35,312 nt of DNA from Elusimicrobiales bacterium (GTDB taxonomy: Bacteria; Elusimicrobiota; Elusimicrobia; Elusimicrobiales; UBA9959), in NCBI GenBank assembly GCA_023701245.1, contig JAMPXK010000023.1, positions 1-35,312 on the forward strand, in the 5' to 3' direction. A program made the position numbers and the translations under genes. Positions 8,393 through 16,433 of this stretch are shown here, piece after piece. Under the pieces are notes generated by a model. The model was not told the DNA's origin and ran no database searches. It saw nothing but the letters and a program-made list of their open reading frames with translations. Within the stretch, counting starts at the first letter, position 1, and each line of letters opens with the position of its first letter.

Positions 8393-8964
8393 TGTCTTTC
8401 AATATCTACATCTGCGGCGTGGGCGGACAGGGCGTGGGGCTGCTGGCGGCGGCGCTGGCCCAGGCGGCCGACCGCGCCGGCCTGGCGGTGCGCGCCTGCG
8501 ACACCCACGGCCTGGCCCAGCGCGGCGGCGTGGTAAGTTCCCACATCCGCATAGGCGCGGACGCGCTGACGCCGCTTACGCCGGAAGGCGGGGCGGACCT
8601 GGTGCTGTCCCTGGAGCGCCTGGAGGCGCTGCGCGGGACGGCGCAATATCTCAAGAAAGGCGGGCGGGTGGTCTATTACGACACCGCCTACCAGCCGGTG
8701 GGCGTGCGCGCCGGCAAGGCGGACTATCCTTCGGCGCAGGACGTGGAAAAGGCCGCCGCCGGCCTGGGCGGGCTTGCCGTGCCCGTAAGCGCCGGGCCCC
8801 TGCGCGACCCGCGCATGCAGAACGCCGCCCTGCTGGGCCGCGTGGCCGCCCTGGGCGCGGTGCCGGGCCTGCCGGCCTCCGTCATAGAGGAAGTGCTGCG
8901 TGAAATAGCGCCGCCGGCCTCCCTGGAGGAGAACCTGGCCATCTTCCGCGCCGCGGCCGTTTAG
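8392..8964 (+). CDS. iorB: Indolepyruvate:ferredoxin oxidoreductase, beta subunit
   Basis: The 190-residue gamma-type subunit of 2-oxoacid:ferredoxin oxidoreductases. It pairs with IorA to form the active enzyme. The opening FNIYICGVGGQGVGLLAAALA contains the conserved GVGGQG motif, and DTHGLAQRGGVVSSHIR is the expected second signature. The frame is open upstream inside iorA, but the ATG at 8392 has GGGAGGAAG in front and overlaps the iorA stop by one base, indicating translational coupling and balanced subunit output. Its TAG stop overlaps the TAA stop of the opposing prfC gene, so the two genes meet tail to tail with no spacer and no visible terminator. Confidence 0.93.
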   Translation: MSFNIYICGVGGQGVGLLAAALAQAADRAGLAVRACDTHGLAQRGGVVSSHIRIGADALTPLTPEGGADLVLSLERLEALRGTAQYLKKGGRVVYYDTAYQPVGVRAGKADYPSAQDVEKAAAGLGGLAVPVSAGPLRDPRMQNAALLGRVAALGAVPGLPASVIEEVLREIAPPASLEENLAIFRAAAV

Positions 8965-10547
8965 GCCTTGAACGGAAGTTCGTAGAGGGGGATCTTCTTG
9001 TTGGTGTCGCTGAAGTACTTCAGCGCCCACGGGGTGGGGAAAAAGACCACGGGGTTGCCGGCGGAGTCCGAGCCCAGCCGCACGTTGTCGCCCAGGTGGA
9101 CCATCCCGGAACCGAGCTGGCGCGCGCCGTCCTCGTCGAGCCAGCGCACGTACTGCCACGGCGACGGCTCCAGCACCGACTTCACGCCGTATTCCTCTTC
9201 CAGCCTGTACTGCGTCACTTCGAACTGCAGCGGCCCAACGGCCGCCAGCAGCAGCGAGGAGGCGGGCGCGTCCTTGACCTGGAACTGCTGCACCACGCCT
9301 TCCAGGATCAGCTGCTCCAGGCCCATTTTGAACGGCTTGAACTTGCTGGGCACCGGGTTGGTGAGGTAGGTGAAGCATTCCGGGGGGAAGCGCGGGATCT
9401 CGTTGAAAACTATGGCGGGGTTCTCGGTCAGGGTGTCGCCTATCTTGTAGTCCTGGTGCCCTACCAGGCCCACTATGTCTCCGGGGTACGCTTCGTCCAC
9501 GGTCTCGCGTTCCTGCCCGAACAGCTTGTTGGAATTGGACAGCCGCACCTTGCGGCCGTCGCCCATGTGGTGCACCTGCATGTCGCGGACGAACTTGCCA
9601 GAGCAGACCCGCACAAAGGCCACCTTGTCGCGGTGGCGCGGGTTCATGTTGCCCTGGATCTTGAAAATGAAGCCTGAAAATTCCGGGGTCTCCGGGGTGA
9701 TGGAGCCTATGGTGGCGTCGCGCGGGCCGGGGGCGGCGGAATGCTCCACAAAGCCGTCGAGCATCAGCTGTATGCCGAAATTGTTCACCGCGCTGCCGAA
9801 GAACACCGGCGTAACCTCGCCGGCCAGCACGGCCTCCTGGTCGTAGGCGGTGCCCGCCAGTTCCAGCATGCCCACTTCCTCTATGAAATTGCGGTAGCTG
9901 ACGGGGTCCAGCTTTTCCTTTATCAGCGGGTCTTCCAGGCCCGCCGTTTCCACGCCCGCCTTGTAGGCGCCGCCGGGCGTACGCTCGAACAGGTGCGCCT
10001 GCCGGGTCATGCGGTCGTAGACGCCGCGGAAATCGGTGCCGTTGCCCATGGGCCAGTTCACTGGAAAGGGTTTGAGGCCCAGCACTTTTTCCAGTTCGTC
10101 TATCAGTTCCAGCGGCTCGCGGGCGGGGCGGTCCATCTTGTTCATGAACGTGAAGATGGGGATGTGCCGGCGCCGGCAGACCTCGAAGAGCTTCAGCGTC
10201 TGGGCCTCTATGCCTTTGCCGGCGTCTATCACCATCACGGCCGCGTCCACCGCGGTCAGCACGCGGTAAGTGTCTTCCGAAAAATCCCGGTGGCCGGGGG
10301 TGTCCAGCAGGTTAATGCGGTAGCCGGCGTAGTCGAACTGCAGCACGGTGGAGCTGATGGAGATGCCGCGCTTCTTTTCCAGTTCCATCCAGTCGGAGGC
10401 CGTGGAGCGCTGGTTCTTGCGCGCCGTCACGGTGCCGGCCAGGTGCAGGGCGCCGCCGTAAAGCAGCAGCTTCTCCGTCAAAGTGGTCTTGCCGGCGTCG
10501 GGGTGGGAAATTATCGCGAAAGTGCGGCGTCTCTTGATCTCGTCCAT
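8961..10547 (-). CDS. prfC: Peptide chain release factor 3
   Basis: A 528-residue translational GTPase that recycles RF1/RF2 from ribosomes after termination. G1 is SHPDAGKTT near residues 14-22, G3 is DTPGHRDF and G4 is NKMD. The RTFAIISHPDAGKTTLTEK start and the ASDWMELEKKRGISI switch I region are typical of RF3 rather than EF-G, as are the length and the C-terminal LQFEVTQYRLEEEY segment. A longer in-frame start at 10589 would add 14 unconserved residues, so MDEIKRRR at 10547 is chosen. No Shine-Dalgarno precedes it, and a promoter-like pair places the transcription start at about the ATG. RF3 is not universal in bacteria, so its presence is informative. Confidence 0.95.
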   Translation of the reverse strand: MDEIKRRRTFAIISHPDAGKTTLTEKLLLYGGALHLAGTVTARKNQRSTASDWMELEKKRGISISSTVLQFDYAGYRINLLDTPGHRDFSEDTYRVLTAVDAAVMVIDAGKGIEAQTLKLFEVCRRRHIPIFTFMNKMDRPAREPLELIDELEKVLGLKPFPVNWPMGNGTDFRGVYDRMTRQAHLFERTPGGAYKAGVETAGLEDPLIKEKLDPVSYRNFIEEVGMLELAGTAYDQEAVLAGEVTPVFFGSAVNNFGIQLMLDGFVEHSAAPGPRDATIGSITPETPEFSGFIFKIQGNMNPRHRDKVAFVRVCSGKFVRDMQVHHMGDGRKVRLSNSNKLFGQERETVDEAYPGDIVGLVGHQDYKIGDTLTENPAIVFNEIPRFPPECFTYLTNPVPSKFKPFKMGLEQLILEGVVQQFQVKDAPASSLLLAAVGPLQFEVTQYRLEEEYGVKSVLEPSPWQYVRWLDEDGARQLGSGMVHLGDNVRLGSDSAGNPVVFFPTPWALKYFSDTNKKIPLYELPFKA

Positions 10548-10554
10548 GGCTGTT

Positions 10555-10583
10555 GGTATAGGGTATCTTTTATGGGGCCCCAA
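10555..10583 (-). promoter_or_regulatory. Candidate prfC promoter giving a leaderless RNA
   Basis: Read on the minus strand, TTGGGG (10583-10578) and TATACC (10560-10555) are separated by 17 nt. The start point 7-8 nt downstream would fall on or next to the prfC ATG at 10547. The -35 overlaps the T-run of the upstream terminator. Confidence 0.45.
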
Positions 10584-10613
10584 AAACAAACCTCCCGGCG
10601 GGGGGCCGGGAGG
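10582..10613 (-). terminator. Rho-independent terminator of the small secreted-protein gene
   Basis: On the minus strand CCTCCCGG and CCGGGAGG (10613-10606 and 10598-10591) form an 8-bp stem, followed by TTTGTTTTT. It lies 20 nt after the stop of the gene ending at 10633 and separates that gene from prfC. Confidence 0.88.
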
Positions 10614-10632
10614 CGGCGCGGGGGCGGAAGGG

Positions 10633-11145
10633 TTACGGGCGGGCCAGGTAGCCGGCCAGGAGCAGCCGGGCTTCCTGCAGCAGGCCGGCGCGCTCGGCGC
10701 CGTCGGCGGCCGCGGCGGCCTTCAGCAGGGGGCCCACCTTGCCTACCACCAGGTCGGCGTCCTGTCCGGTCATGCCGTTGAGAAGCATTTCTTTAACGCG
10801 CTTTTCCACCAGGGCCCTACGGGCCGGGTCGTCCAGGGAGGTTACCCGCACGTGCACGCCGGCGCCCCTGCGGTCTACCCGCAGCGCCCAGACGGTATCG
10901 TTCTGCGCGGTGCAGGCGCGTTCTATGGCCACGCTTTCGCTGACGCCGCCTACGGCGATCTCCATGAGAAAAGGTTTGCAGCCGGCCGCTTTGGCCGCGG
11001 GGGCGGGTACGGCCGCCGGCAGTTCAAGTGAAACCTGGCGCACGCCGGCCAGCGGCGCGGCGCCGTTAAGGCTGAAATCCTGGGAGTAAGCGGGGGAAGA
11101 AAGTGAAGCGGCAGCGAACAGGGCTAACAGGGCGCGTTTTAACAT
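10633..11145 (-). CDS. Small secreted protein of unknown function
   Basis: A 170-residue protein with a signal peptide (MLKRALLALFAAASLSSPAYSQ) and an Ala/Pro-rich linker (LPAAVPAPAAKAAG) before a small charged domain. The two cysteines, in GCKPFL and ERACTAQ, could form a disulfide after export. The C-terminal third (KRVKEMLLNG onward) is predicted helical by composition. I recognise no family. The ATG has GGAGG 7 nt upstream. It has its own upstream -10-like region and a strong terminator, so it is probably monocistronic. The signal peptide and good Shine-Dalgarno support a real gene. Confidence 0.7.
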   Translation of the reverse strand: MLKRALLALFAAASLSSPAYSQDFSLNGAAPLAGVRQVSLELPAAVPAPAAKAAGCKPFLMEIAVGGVSESVAIERACTAQNDTVWALRVDRRGAGVHVRVTSLDDPARRALVEKRVKEMLLNGMTGQDADLVVGKVGPLLKAAAAADGAERAGLLQEARLLLAGYLARP

Positions 11146-11151
11146 GGAACC

Positions 11152-11188
11152 TCCGGTTCAACCGATACTATATTATGGCTGAACCGGA
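11152..11188. promoter_or_regulatory. Inverted repeat around a candidate -10 region
   Basis: TCCGGTTCA (11152-11160) and TGAACCGGA (11180-11188) form a perfect 9-bp inverted repeat with a 19-nt AT-rich centre. On the minus strand that centre reads CATAATATAGTATCGG and holds the likely -10 of the small secreted-protein gene. The proximal arm overlaps its Shine-Dalgarno. It may be an operator or, if transcription starts further up, an RNA hairpin masking the ribosome site. Confidence 0.4.
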
Positions 11189-11242
11189 GACTTTTTTTGA
11201 GGGCCAAAAGGGCAGTTTTCCGCGGTCTTTCGGACCGGGTTT

Positions 11243-11860
11243 TCAGGCCTTCTGGGGCGGGGGCGCGGCGCGGTAGACCGGCCCCGGGAACCAGAACAGG
11301 CGGCGGCCGGCCACGGGGTTGATGAGCAGCGCGAAGGCTATCCAGAGCGCCAGCAGCCCCAGGACCACGGTGAGCGCCGCTATGGGCATGGCCAGCGCGG
11401 CGGTGCCGGTAAGGGCCGCGACGATCTTGAAGACGTACATAAGGTCTATCACCAGCAGGAAGGCGAACAGCAGCCCGCTGAAGAAGCCGAAACCGTAGGT
11501 CATGGCCCCGAAGATCAGCAGGAAGCAGATATCCACGGAGAGCATCACGTGGTGGTCGGGCATGACGCCGCCCGCGATGGAGGTGAGGATCCACCAGTTC
11601 ATGACCCAGTTGAAGGCGAAGGCGGTGAACAGCGTGCCGCCGTAAAGGTTCTTGTTGGCCAGGCTCATCAGGCCGGCCAGGAACTGGCAGCCGCCGCCGA
11701 AGAGCAGGCAGAGGATGGCCGCCGTCTTGAGGGCGGCCGGGGTGAGCGTGAGCCCGAAAGCTATGGGGGCCAGCGCCGCGCAGCCTACCGCCAGGCCTAT
11801 GAGGCCCATCGGGGTGGGTTCCGCGAAGAGCGGGGAAGGGATATGCTGAGCAGTGTCCAT
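11243..11860 (-). CDS. GPR1/FUN34/YaaH (SatP-type) acetate/succinate transporter
   Basis: A 205-residue inner-membrane protein with six hydrophobic segments. The EPTPMGLIGLAVGC start corresponds to the family's N-P-x-P-x-G-L signature, with Glu in place of the usual Asn. GGGCQFLAGLMSLANKNLYGGTLFTAFAF matches the conserved second-third helix region containing the filter residues. Family members take up acetate or succinate, often by proton-coupled or channel-like transport. AGGAGG lies 6 nt before the ATG. The gene is divergent from the thioredoxin-DUF3738 lipoprotein and shares a short promoter region with it. The C-terminus ends in a Pro-rich tail (APPPQKA). Confidence 0.85.
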   Translation of the reverse strand: MDTAQHIPSPLFAEPTPMGLIGLAVGCAALAPIAFGLTLTPAALKTAAILCLLFGGGCQFLAGLMSLANKNLYGGTLFTAFAFNWVMNWWILTSIAGGVMPDHHVMLSVDICFLLIFGAMTYGFGFFSGLLFAFLLVIDLMYVFKIVAALTGTAALAMPIAALTVVLGLLALWIAFALLINPVAGRRLFWFPGPVYRAAPPPQKA

Positions 11861-11904
11861 CGTAACCTCCTGTGCAGTTGCCGGCTTTAACGCCGGGCCG
11901 TAAA

Positions 11905-11943
11905 ATTATACCACACTGAACGCGTGTTCAAATTTTGTATAGT
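11905..11943. promoter_or_regulatory. Overlapping divergent promoters with a TGAAC-N4-GTTCA palindrome
   Basis: The minus-strand promoter for the transporter has an extended -10 TGGTATAAT (TATAAT 11910-11905) and a -35-like TTGAAC at 11931-11926. The plus-strand promoter for the lipoprotein gene has TATAGT at 11938-11943. The inverted repeat TGAACGCGTGTTCA at 11917-11930 overlaps the minus -35 and lies just before the plus -10, where one regulator could affect both genes. Confidence 0.5.
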
Positions 11944-11981
11944 TCACTTATTCTGAAACTAGACCCCGCCGGAGAAAGATC

Positions 11982-13184
11982 ATGAAAAAAAACCTCATCC
12001 TGACGCTGAGCCTGGCACTGGCCGCCTGCGGCAAAGCCCCCGCGCCCGCCGCCAAGGCCAAGATAGGCGCGCCCGCGCCGGCCGTGACCATAGAAAAAAT
12101 GCTGGCGGGCGACCTGAAGTCGCTTAAAAGCTGGGACGACCTGGGCGGCAAGGCCGTAGTGCTGGAATTCTGGGGCACGGACTGCGGCCCCTGCGTGTCC
12201 AATATCCCGCATATGAACGAGCTGGTGGAAAAGTTCCGGGACAAGCCGGTGGTCTTCATACAGGTCTCGCGCGAGAAAGAGGAGACGGTGCGCGAATTCC
12301 TGGCCAAGACCGAGATGAAAGGCAACGTCGCCGCCGAGGCCGCCGGGGCGTTCAAGAGCTACCGGGTGTTCGGGATCCCGCACGCGGTGCTGATAGACCG
12401 CAAAGGCGTGCTGGCCGGCCGCCTGCACCCCGCGGGGCTGCGGGCTGACGCCATAGAGGACCTGCTGGCCGGCCGCAAACTGAAGGGCTCCGCCGGCGAG
12501 GAAGCCGAAGAGGCGGCCGCGGCCGAGGACGACGGCAAGGCCCTGGCGTTCTTCACCATCGGCGCGGCCGGGGACAAGCCCGACCTGCGCTACGGCGGCA
12601 ACACTTACCAGGCCGACGGCCTTACGCTGGATTATATCCTGGAGACCGCCATGAAAGGCGCGCACGGCGTGGAATTCATAGGCGTGCCCGACGAACTGAA
12701 GCTGCACAGGTACAAGGTGTCCGCCCGGGTGCCCCTGACCGGCGAGGACGACGCCCGCCGCCTGCGCGAATTTTTCGCTTCCGGCATCAGCGCCGCGCTG
12801 CCGCTGCAGGTGAGCCTGAGCGTGAAAGAGCGCAAGGTGTACCTGCTTAAGCGCGCCGGCGCCGCCAAGCCCGGACTGGTAAAGGTGGAGGTGCGCGGCG
12901 GCAGCCGCAAGATGAACCACGGGCCCGACGGCGCTTATATGGAAGCCGAGGCCGCCGGCCTGGACGACCTGGCCGCCGAACTGGAGACGTGGCTGGGCAA
13001 GCCCGTGCTGGACGAAACCGGCCTGCCGGGTCATTACAATTACAAGATAAAGGTGGCCGAGCTCGGCCTGAAGGCCGTCAACGCGGAACTGGCGGACAAG
13101 CTGGGCCTGAAGCTGGAGGAAGCTCGCCGCGAGGTGGAAGTGGTGGAAGTGCGCGCCGTGAAGAGCCCCAAAAAACGCGGCTGA
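11982..13184 (+). CDS. Thioredoxin-like (TlpA-type) lipoprotein fused to a DUF3738 domain
   Basis: A 400-residue two-domain envelope protein. The lipobox LAACG puts lipidated Cys at residue 16. Residues about 28-160 are a TlpA/ResA-like thioredoxin fold with the active-site pair Cys69-Cys72 in WGTDCGPC and a cis-Pro at 134 in FGIPHAV. After an acidic Ala/Glu linker (GEEAEEAAAAED) the C-terminal half fits DUF3738 (the TIGR03435 family). Its hallmark is near the end: PVLDETGLPGHYNYKIKV, then LGLKLEEARREVEVVEV. The thioredoxin part could reduce periplasmic disulfides or cytochrome c apoproteins; the DUF3738 role is unknown. The start has a weak GGAGAAAG site. A terminator follows. The pairing of the two domains is known to occur in other bacteria, as far as I recall. 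Confidence 0.85.
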   Translation: MKKNLILTLSLALAACGKAPAPAAKAKIGAPAPAVTIEKMLAGDLKSLKSWDDLGGKAVVLEFWGTDCGPCVSNIPHMNELVEKFRDKPVVFIQVSREKEETVREFLAKTEMKGNVAAEAAGAFKSYRVFGIPHAVLIDRKGVLAGRLHPAGLRADAIEDLLAGRKLKGSAGEEAEEAAAAEDDGKALAFFTIGAAGDKPDLRYGGNTYQADGLTLDYILETAMKGAHGVEFIGVPDELKLHRYKVSARVPLTGEDDARRLREFFASGISAALPLQVSLSVKERKVYLLKRAGAAKPGLVKVEVRGGSRKMNHGPDGAYMEAEAAGLDDLAAELETWLGKPVLDETGLPGHYNYKIKVAELGLKAVNAELADKLGLKLEEARREVEVVEVRAVKSPKKRG

Positions 13185-13203
13185 GCGCCCGCCCCCCTGA
13201 AAG

Positions 13204-13243
13204 AAAAGCCGCCGGCGCAGGAGCCGGCGGCTTTCTTTTTTTG
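13204..13243. terminator. Bidirectional terminator between convergent genes
   Basis: AAAGCCGCCGGC (13206-13217) and GCCGGCGGCTTT (13224-13235) form a 12-bp stem with a 6-nt loop. The stem is followed by CTTTTTTT on the plus strand and preceded by an A-rich run that gives T on the minus strand. It serves the lipoprotein gene and probably the convergent POT gene, whose stop is at 13251. Confidence 0.92.
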
Positions 13244-13250
13244 TCCCGCG

Positions 13251-14702
13251 TCAGTGGATGCCGTGCATCCACTTGCGCAGCTTGGGGGTGATGAGCAGCA
13301 GCAGCACGGCCGCGCCCGCCGCGGTGCCGGCGGGGATCATGTAGAACAGCGTGTGGTTCATGGCGTCGTAGTTGCCGGCGAAGAAGCCTCCCACGAAGTT
13401 GGCCGCGAAGGAGGACATCAGCCAGACGCCCATCATCAGCGAACCGAACTGCACCGGGGCCAGCTTGGTCACCAGCGACAGGCCCACCGGGGAGAGGCAC
13501 AGTTCGCCCAGGGTGTGGAAGAAGTACGCGCCTATGAGCCACATGACGCTGACCGGGCCGCTCTGCTGGTACATGGCGGCCGCGGCTATCATTACCACGA
13601 AGCCGATGGCCAGCAGGCCGAGGGCGATGACGAACTTGACGGGGCTGGAGGGTTCGCGGCCCGTCTCGCCCAGGCTTACCCACATCCGCGAGAAGAACGG
13701 CGCGAAGATGAAGATGAGCAGCGGGTTGATGGACTGGAAATAGCTGGCCGGCATGGTCCAGGTCCAGCCGAACAGCGTGAGCACCCGGTTGGTCTCCCGG
13801 TCGGCGAACAGGGTCAGCGAGCTGCCGGCCTGTTCGAAGGCGGACCAGAAGAAGATGGAGAAGAAGACCATGATGAAGATCACGGCGACCTTCTGCTTCT
13901 CCACGTGCGTCAGGGCGGGCTTGTCGCTCTTGGCGCCGAAGGAGTAGAAGATGCCGCCCAGGAGCAGCAGGCCCGCCAGGCCGTAGACCCAGCGCGGGAT
14001 CATGCCCTTGATATCATAGCCGCTGAACTGGAAGGCGCTGGCCACCAGGAATACCAGCACCAGGCCCACCAGGACCACGGGTATGTAGAACTTGTCGCTG
14101 GGGTCGGCGGGCTTCATGCCCTTGTCGCCCAGCAGGGCTTTCTGGCCCCACAGGTACATGGCCAGGCCTATGAGCATGCCCACGCCGGCCGCGCCGAAGC
14201 CGTAATGCCAGCCTATCTTTTCGCCCAGGGTGCCGCAGACGAGCGGCGAGAAGAAGGCGCCCAGGTTGATGCCCATGTAGAAGATGGTGAAGCCGGCGTC
14301 GCGGCGGGGGTCGTTCTCTTCGTAGAGCTGGCCCACCACGGTGGAGATGTTGGGCTTGAAGAAACCGTTGCCCAGGATCAGCAGGATGAGCGCCGAGAAG
14401 AAGAAGGGCAGCGGGGGGAAGGCCATGGCGAAGTGGCCCAGGGCCATCAGCGTGCCGCCGACGATTATTGACTTGCGCTGGCCCAGGTAGCGGTCGGCGA
14501 TGTAGCCGCCCAGGATGGGGGTGAAATAGACCATGCCGGTGTACCAGCCGTATATCTGGCCGGATTTTTCGGTGGTGAACATCAGGTACTTCACCATGTA
14601 AAGCACCAGCAGCGCCCGCATGCCGTAGTACGAGAAGCGCTCCCACATTTCCACGAAGAATAAAAGGAAAAGTCCCTTAGGCTGGTTATGATGTATGCTC
14701 AT
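13251..14702 (-). CDS. POT/PTR2-family proton-dependent oligopeptide transporter
   Basis: A 483-residue inner-membrane MFS protein that imports di- and tripeptides with protons. The diagnostic helix-1 motif ExxERFxYYG is present as EMWERFSYYGMRA near residues 18-30, and FKPNISTVVGQLY matches the second PTR2 signature. The length and about 12-14 hydrophobic segments fit bacterial POT members. An upstream ATG at 14732 is in frame, but AAGGAGA precedes the ATG at 14702, which begins MSIHHNQPKG, so the shorter form is used. It lies 41 nt downstream of the amylase on the same strand, with a TATATAAT box between. Peptide import fits the extracellular proteases and peptidases in this window. Confidence 0.93.
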   Translation of the reverse strand: MSIHHNQPKGLFLLFFVEMWERFSYYGMRALLVLYMVKYLMFTTEKSGQIYGWYTGMVYFTPILGGYIADRYLGQRKSIIVGGTLMALGHFAMAFPPLPFFFSALILLILGNGFFKPNISTVVGQLYEENDPRRDAGFTIFYMGINLGAFFSPLVCGTLGEKIGWHYGFGAAGVGMLIGLAMYLWGQKALLGDKGMKPADPSDKFYIPVVLVGLVLVFLVASAFQFSGYDIKGMIPRWVYGLAGLLLLGGIFYSFGAKSDKPALTHVEKQKVAVIFIMVFFSIFFWSAFEQAGSSLTLFADRETNRVLTLFGWTWTMPASYFQSINPLLIFIFAPFFSRMWVSLGETGREPSSPVKFVIALGLLAIGFVVMIAAAAMYQQSGPVSVMWLIGAYFFHTLGELCLSPVGLSLVTKLAPVQFGSLMMGVWLMSSFAANFVGGFFAGNYDAMNHTLFYMIPAGTAAGAAVLLLLITPKLRKWMHGIH

Positions 14703-14743
14703 GCCGTCTCCTTGAATAGAACCGTTACGCAATTATATATAAA

Positions 14744-16264
14744 TTAGTCCCCGCCGCCGCGGGGGACCAGGACGCGGACCCCGTGCGGCGGCACCGTCAC
14801 CGAGGCCCCGCCCTTTACCGCGGCCGGCAGGCCGGTGACCAGTTCCTGGTAGTCGCCGTCGGGCACGGCGGGCAGGGTCAGCCTGGCGGGGTAATCCGCT
14901 TTGTTCAGGAAAACAAAAGCCGCGTCCCCGCCGTGGGCGCGCCGGAAAACGTACTGGTCCTTAATGGCGTAGAGCGTCTGCTGCGAACCTTTCTGCAGGG
15001 CGGGGGAAGAACGGCGCAGCTTGTTGAGGGCGCGGAGCTGCGCGTAGAGCGGCGAGGCGGCGGCGGCCTTGAGGCCGGCCGGGCCCAGCACGCGGCGGTT
15101 GTCGGGGTCTTCGCCGCCGGGCAGCATGGCCTCGGTGCCGTAGTAGACGCAGGGGATGCCGCGCGCGGTGAAATAGTAGTTGAGCATGTCCGCGTACTGC
15201 TCCGCGGTCGCCGGGGTGCCCGCCGGCGGCGCGCCGTTGAAGCGGGGCTTGTCGTGGTTGTCGGGGAAGGTGACCAGCCAGGAGGCGTCCTGGTATTTCG
15301 CGTCGTGCGCCAGAACCTCGTCGACGGCGGCGTAGCTGCCGCCCTTGAAGACCGCTTCCAGGCGGCCCCAGCCGCCCATGGCGGAGCCGGGCATGTCCAT
15401 GATGCTCATGCCGGCGTTCATGGGGCTGCCGGGGGCCAGCCGGGTGTAGGCCGCCAGGCCCGCGTAGTCGCTGTTGGTCCAGATCTCGCCGAAGATGAAG
15501 AAATCTTTTTTGCGCCGGTGCATGGCGGCGGTGAACTTCCGCCAGAAACTTTTATCCATCCAGGCCACGGTGTCCAGGCGGAAAGCGTCCACGCCCAGGT
15601 CCTGGTAGCCGCCGTAGATCTGCGTGAACCACTTGAGCACTTCGGGGTTCTTGTCGTCGAGGTCCAGCAGGTCCGCCAGGGCGGGGCCTTTGCGGTTGAA
15701 CCACTTGTGCTCGTCGGCGTAATAGTCGAAAGTGCGGCCCAGGCCCGAAAGCCGGCCGCGCTGCGCGTGCCATTTTACCGTCGGGGCGGTGTCGCCGCCG
15801 TGGCCGTGGTTAAGCACTATGTCCTGGATAATTTTCAGGCCTTTGGCGTGTGCGGCTTTTATCAGGTCGGCGTAGCTGGCGCCGGGGGATTCCAGGTGCG
15901 GGTCTATTTTTGAGAAGTCCCACGCCCAGTAACCGTGGTAGCCGGCGGCGTCGTAGGTGCCGGCGGAATTTACGTAGCGGCCGGGCGGCTGCATTACGGG
16001 CGGGGTTATCCAGAGGGCGGAAAAGCCCATGTCTTTTATGTAGTCCAAATTGTCTATGAGGCCTTTGAAGTCGCCGCCCTGGTAGTAGCGTAAGTTGCCA
16101 GGGACGTATTCGTCGCCGTAGATATTATTGTTGGTGGTGGTGCCGTCAACGAACCGGTCTGTGATCACGAAGTAGATGGTTTCTTCCCGGAAATCAGGCT
16201 GTTTTTGGGCCTGCAGGAGGGAGGGGAAAAGGGCTACCAGGAGGGCTGTTATCAGCTGTTTCAC
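14744..16264 (-). CDS. Secreted GH13 alpha-amylase-family glycoside hydrolase
   Basis: A 506-residue exported alpha-glucan hydrolase. With the GTG start at 16264 it opens with a signal peptide (KQLITALLVALFPSLLQA). A TTG start at 16300 would add 12 residues before it. The (beta/alpha)8 barrel regions are intact: region I DIVLNHG, region II FRLDT with nucleophile Asp about 231, region III FGEIWTN with acid/base Glu about 260, and region IV FPDNHD with Asp about 338. A C-terminal beta domain ends in VPPHGVRVLVPRG. The product may be an alpha-amylase, neopullulanase or related enzyme; specificity is unresolved. The gene is divergent from the rRNA operon and precedes the POT transporter. The start codon assignment is uncertain because the GGAG is very close to the GTG. 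Confidence 0.9.
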   Translation of the reverse strand: MKQLITALLVALFPSLLQAQKQPDFREETIYFVITDRFVDGTTTNNNIYGDEYVPGNLRYYQGGDFKGLIDNLDYIKDMGFSALWITPPVMQPPGRYVNSAGTYDAAGYHGYWAWDFSKIDPHLESPGASYADLIKAAHAKGLKIIQDIVLNHGHGGDTAPTVKWHAQRGRLSGLGRTFDYYADEHKWFNRKGPALADLLDLDDKNPEVLKWFTQIYGGYQDLGVDAFRLDTVAWMDKSFWRKFTAAMHRRKKDFFIFGEIWTNSDYAGLAAYTRLAPGSPMNAGMSIMDMPGSAMGGWGRLEAVFKGGSYAAVDEVLAHDAKYQDASWLVTFPDNHDKPRFNGAPPAGTPATAEQYADMLNYYFTARGIPCVYYGTEAMLPGGEDPDNRRVLGPAGLKAAAASPLYAQLRALNKLRRSSPALQKGSQQTLYAIKDQYVFRRAHGGDAAFVFLNKADYPARLTLPAVPDGDYQELVTGLPAAVKGGASVTVPPHGVRVLVPRGGGD

Positions 16265-16433
16265 GCTCCAATTTAAGCATGTTGAAGGGGTGCCGGGCAA
16301 GTGAAAAAAAGGTCATTTTTGGCCCAAAAGCCCCAAAACAGAGGAAAATACCTGATTTTAATAATTAATAAATATATTTATAAATATAATTATATATTCC
16401 TAAAAAACGCCGTTTGGGCGATACTGGGTTCTG
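16265..16433. promoter_or_regulatory. AT-rich intergenic stretch upstream of the amylase
   Basis: Within this otherwise GC-rich window, 16351-16400 is almost pure A/T and contains overlapping TATAAT-like and TTTATAAA-like boxes on both strands. It most likely holds the amylase promoter on the minus strand. No single box can be chosen with confidence. A plus-strand open frame crossing it has no gene-like features. Confidence 0.45.

Noticed and set aside
8961-10547. prfC as a second EF-G
   Set aside because: The N-terminal motif, switch I (ASDWMELEKKRGISI), shorter length and C-terminal layout match RF3, not EF-G.
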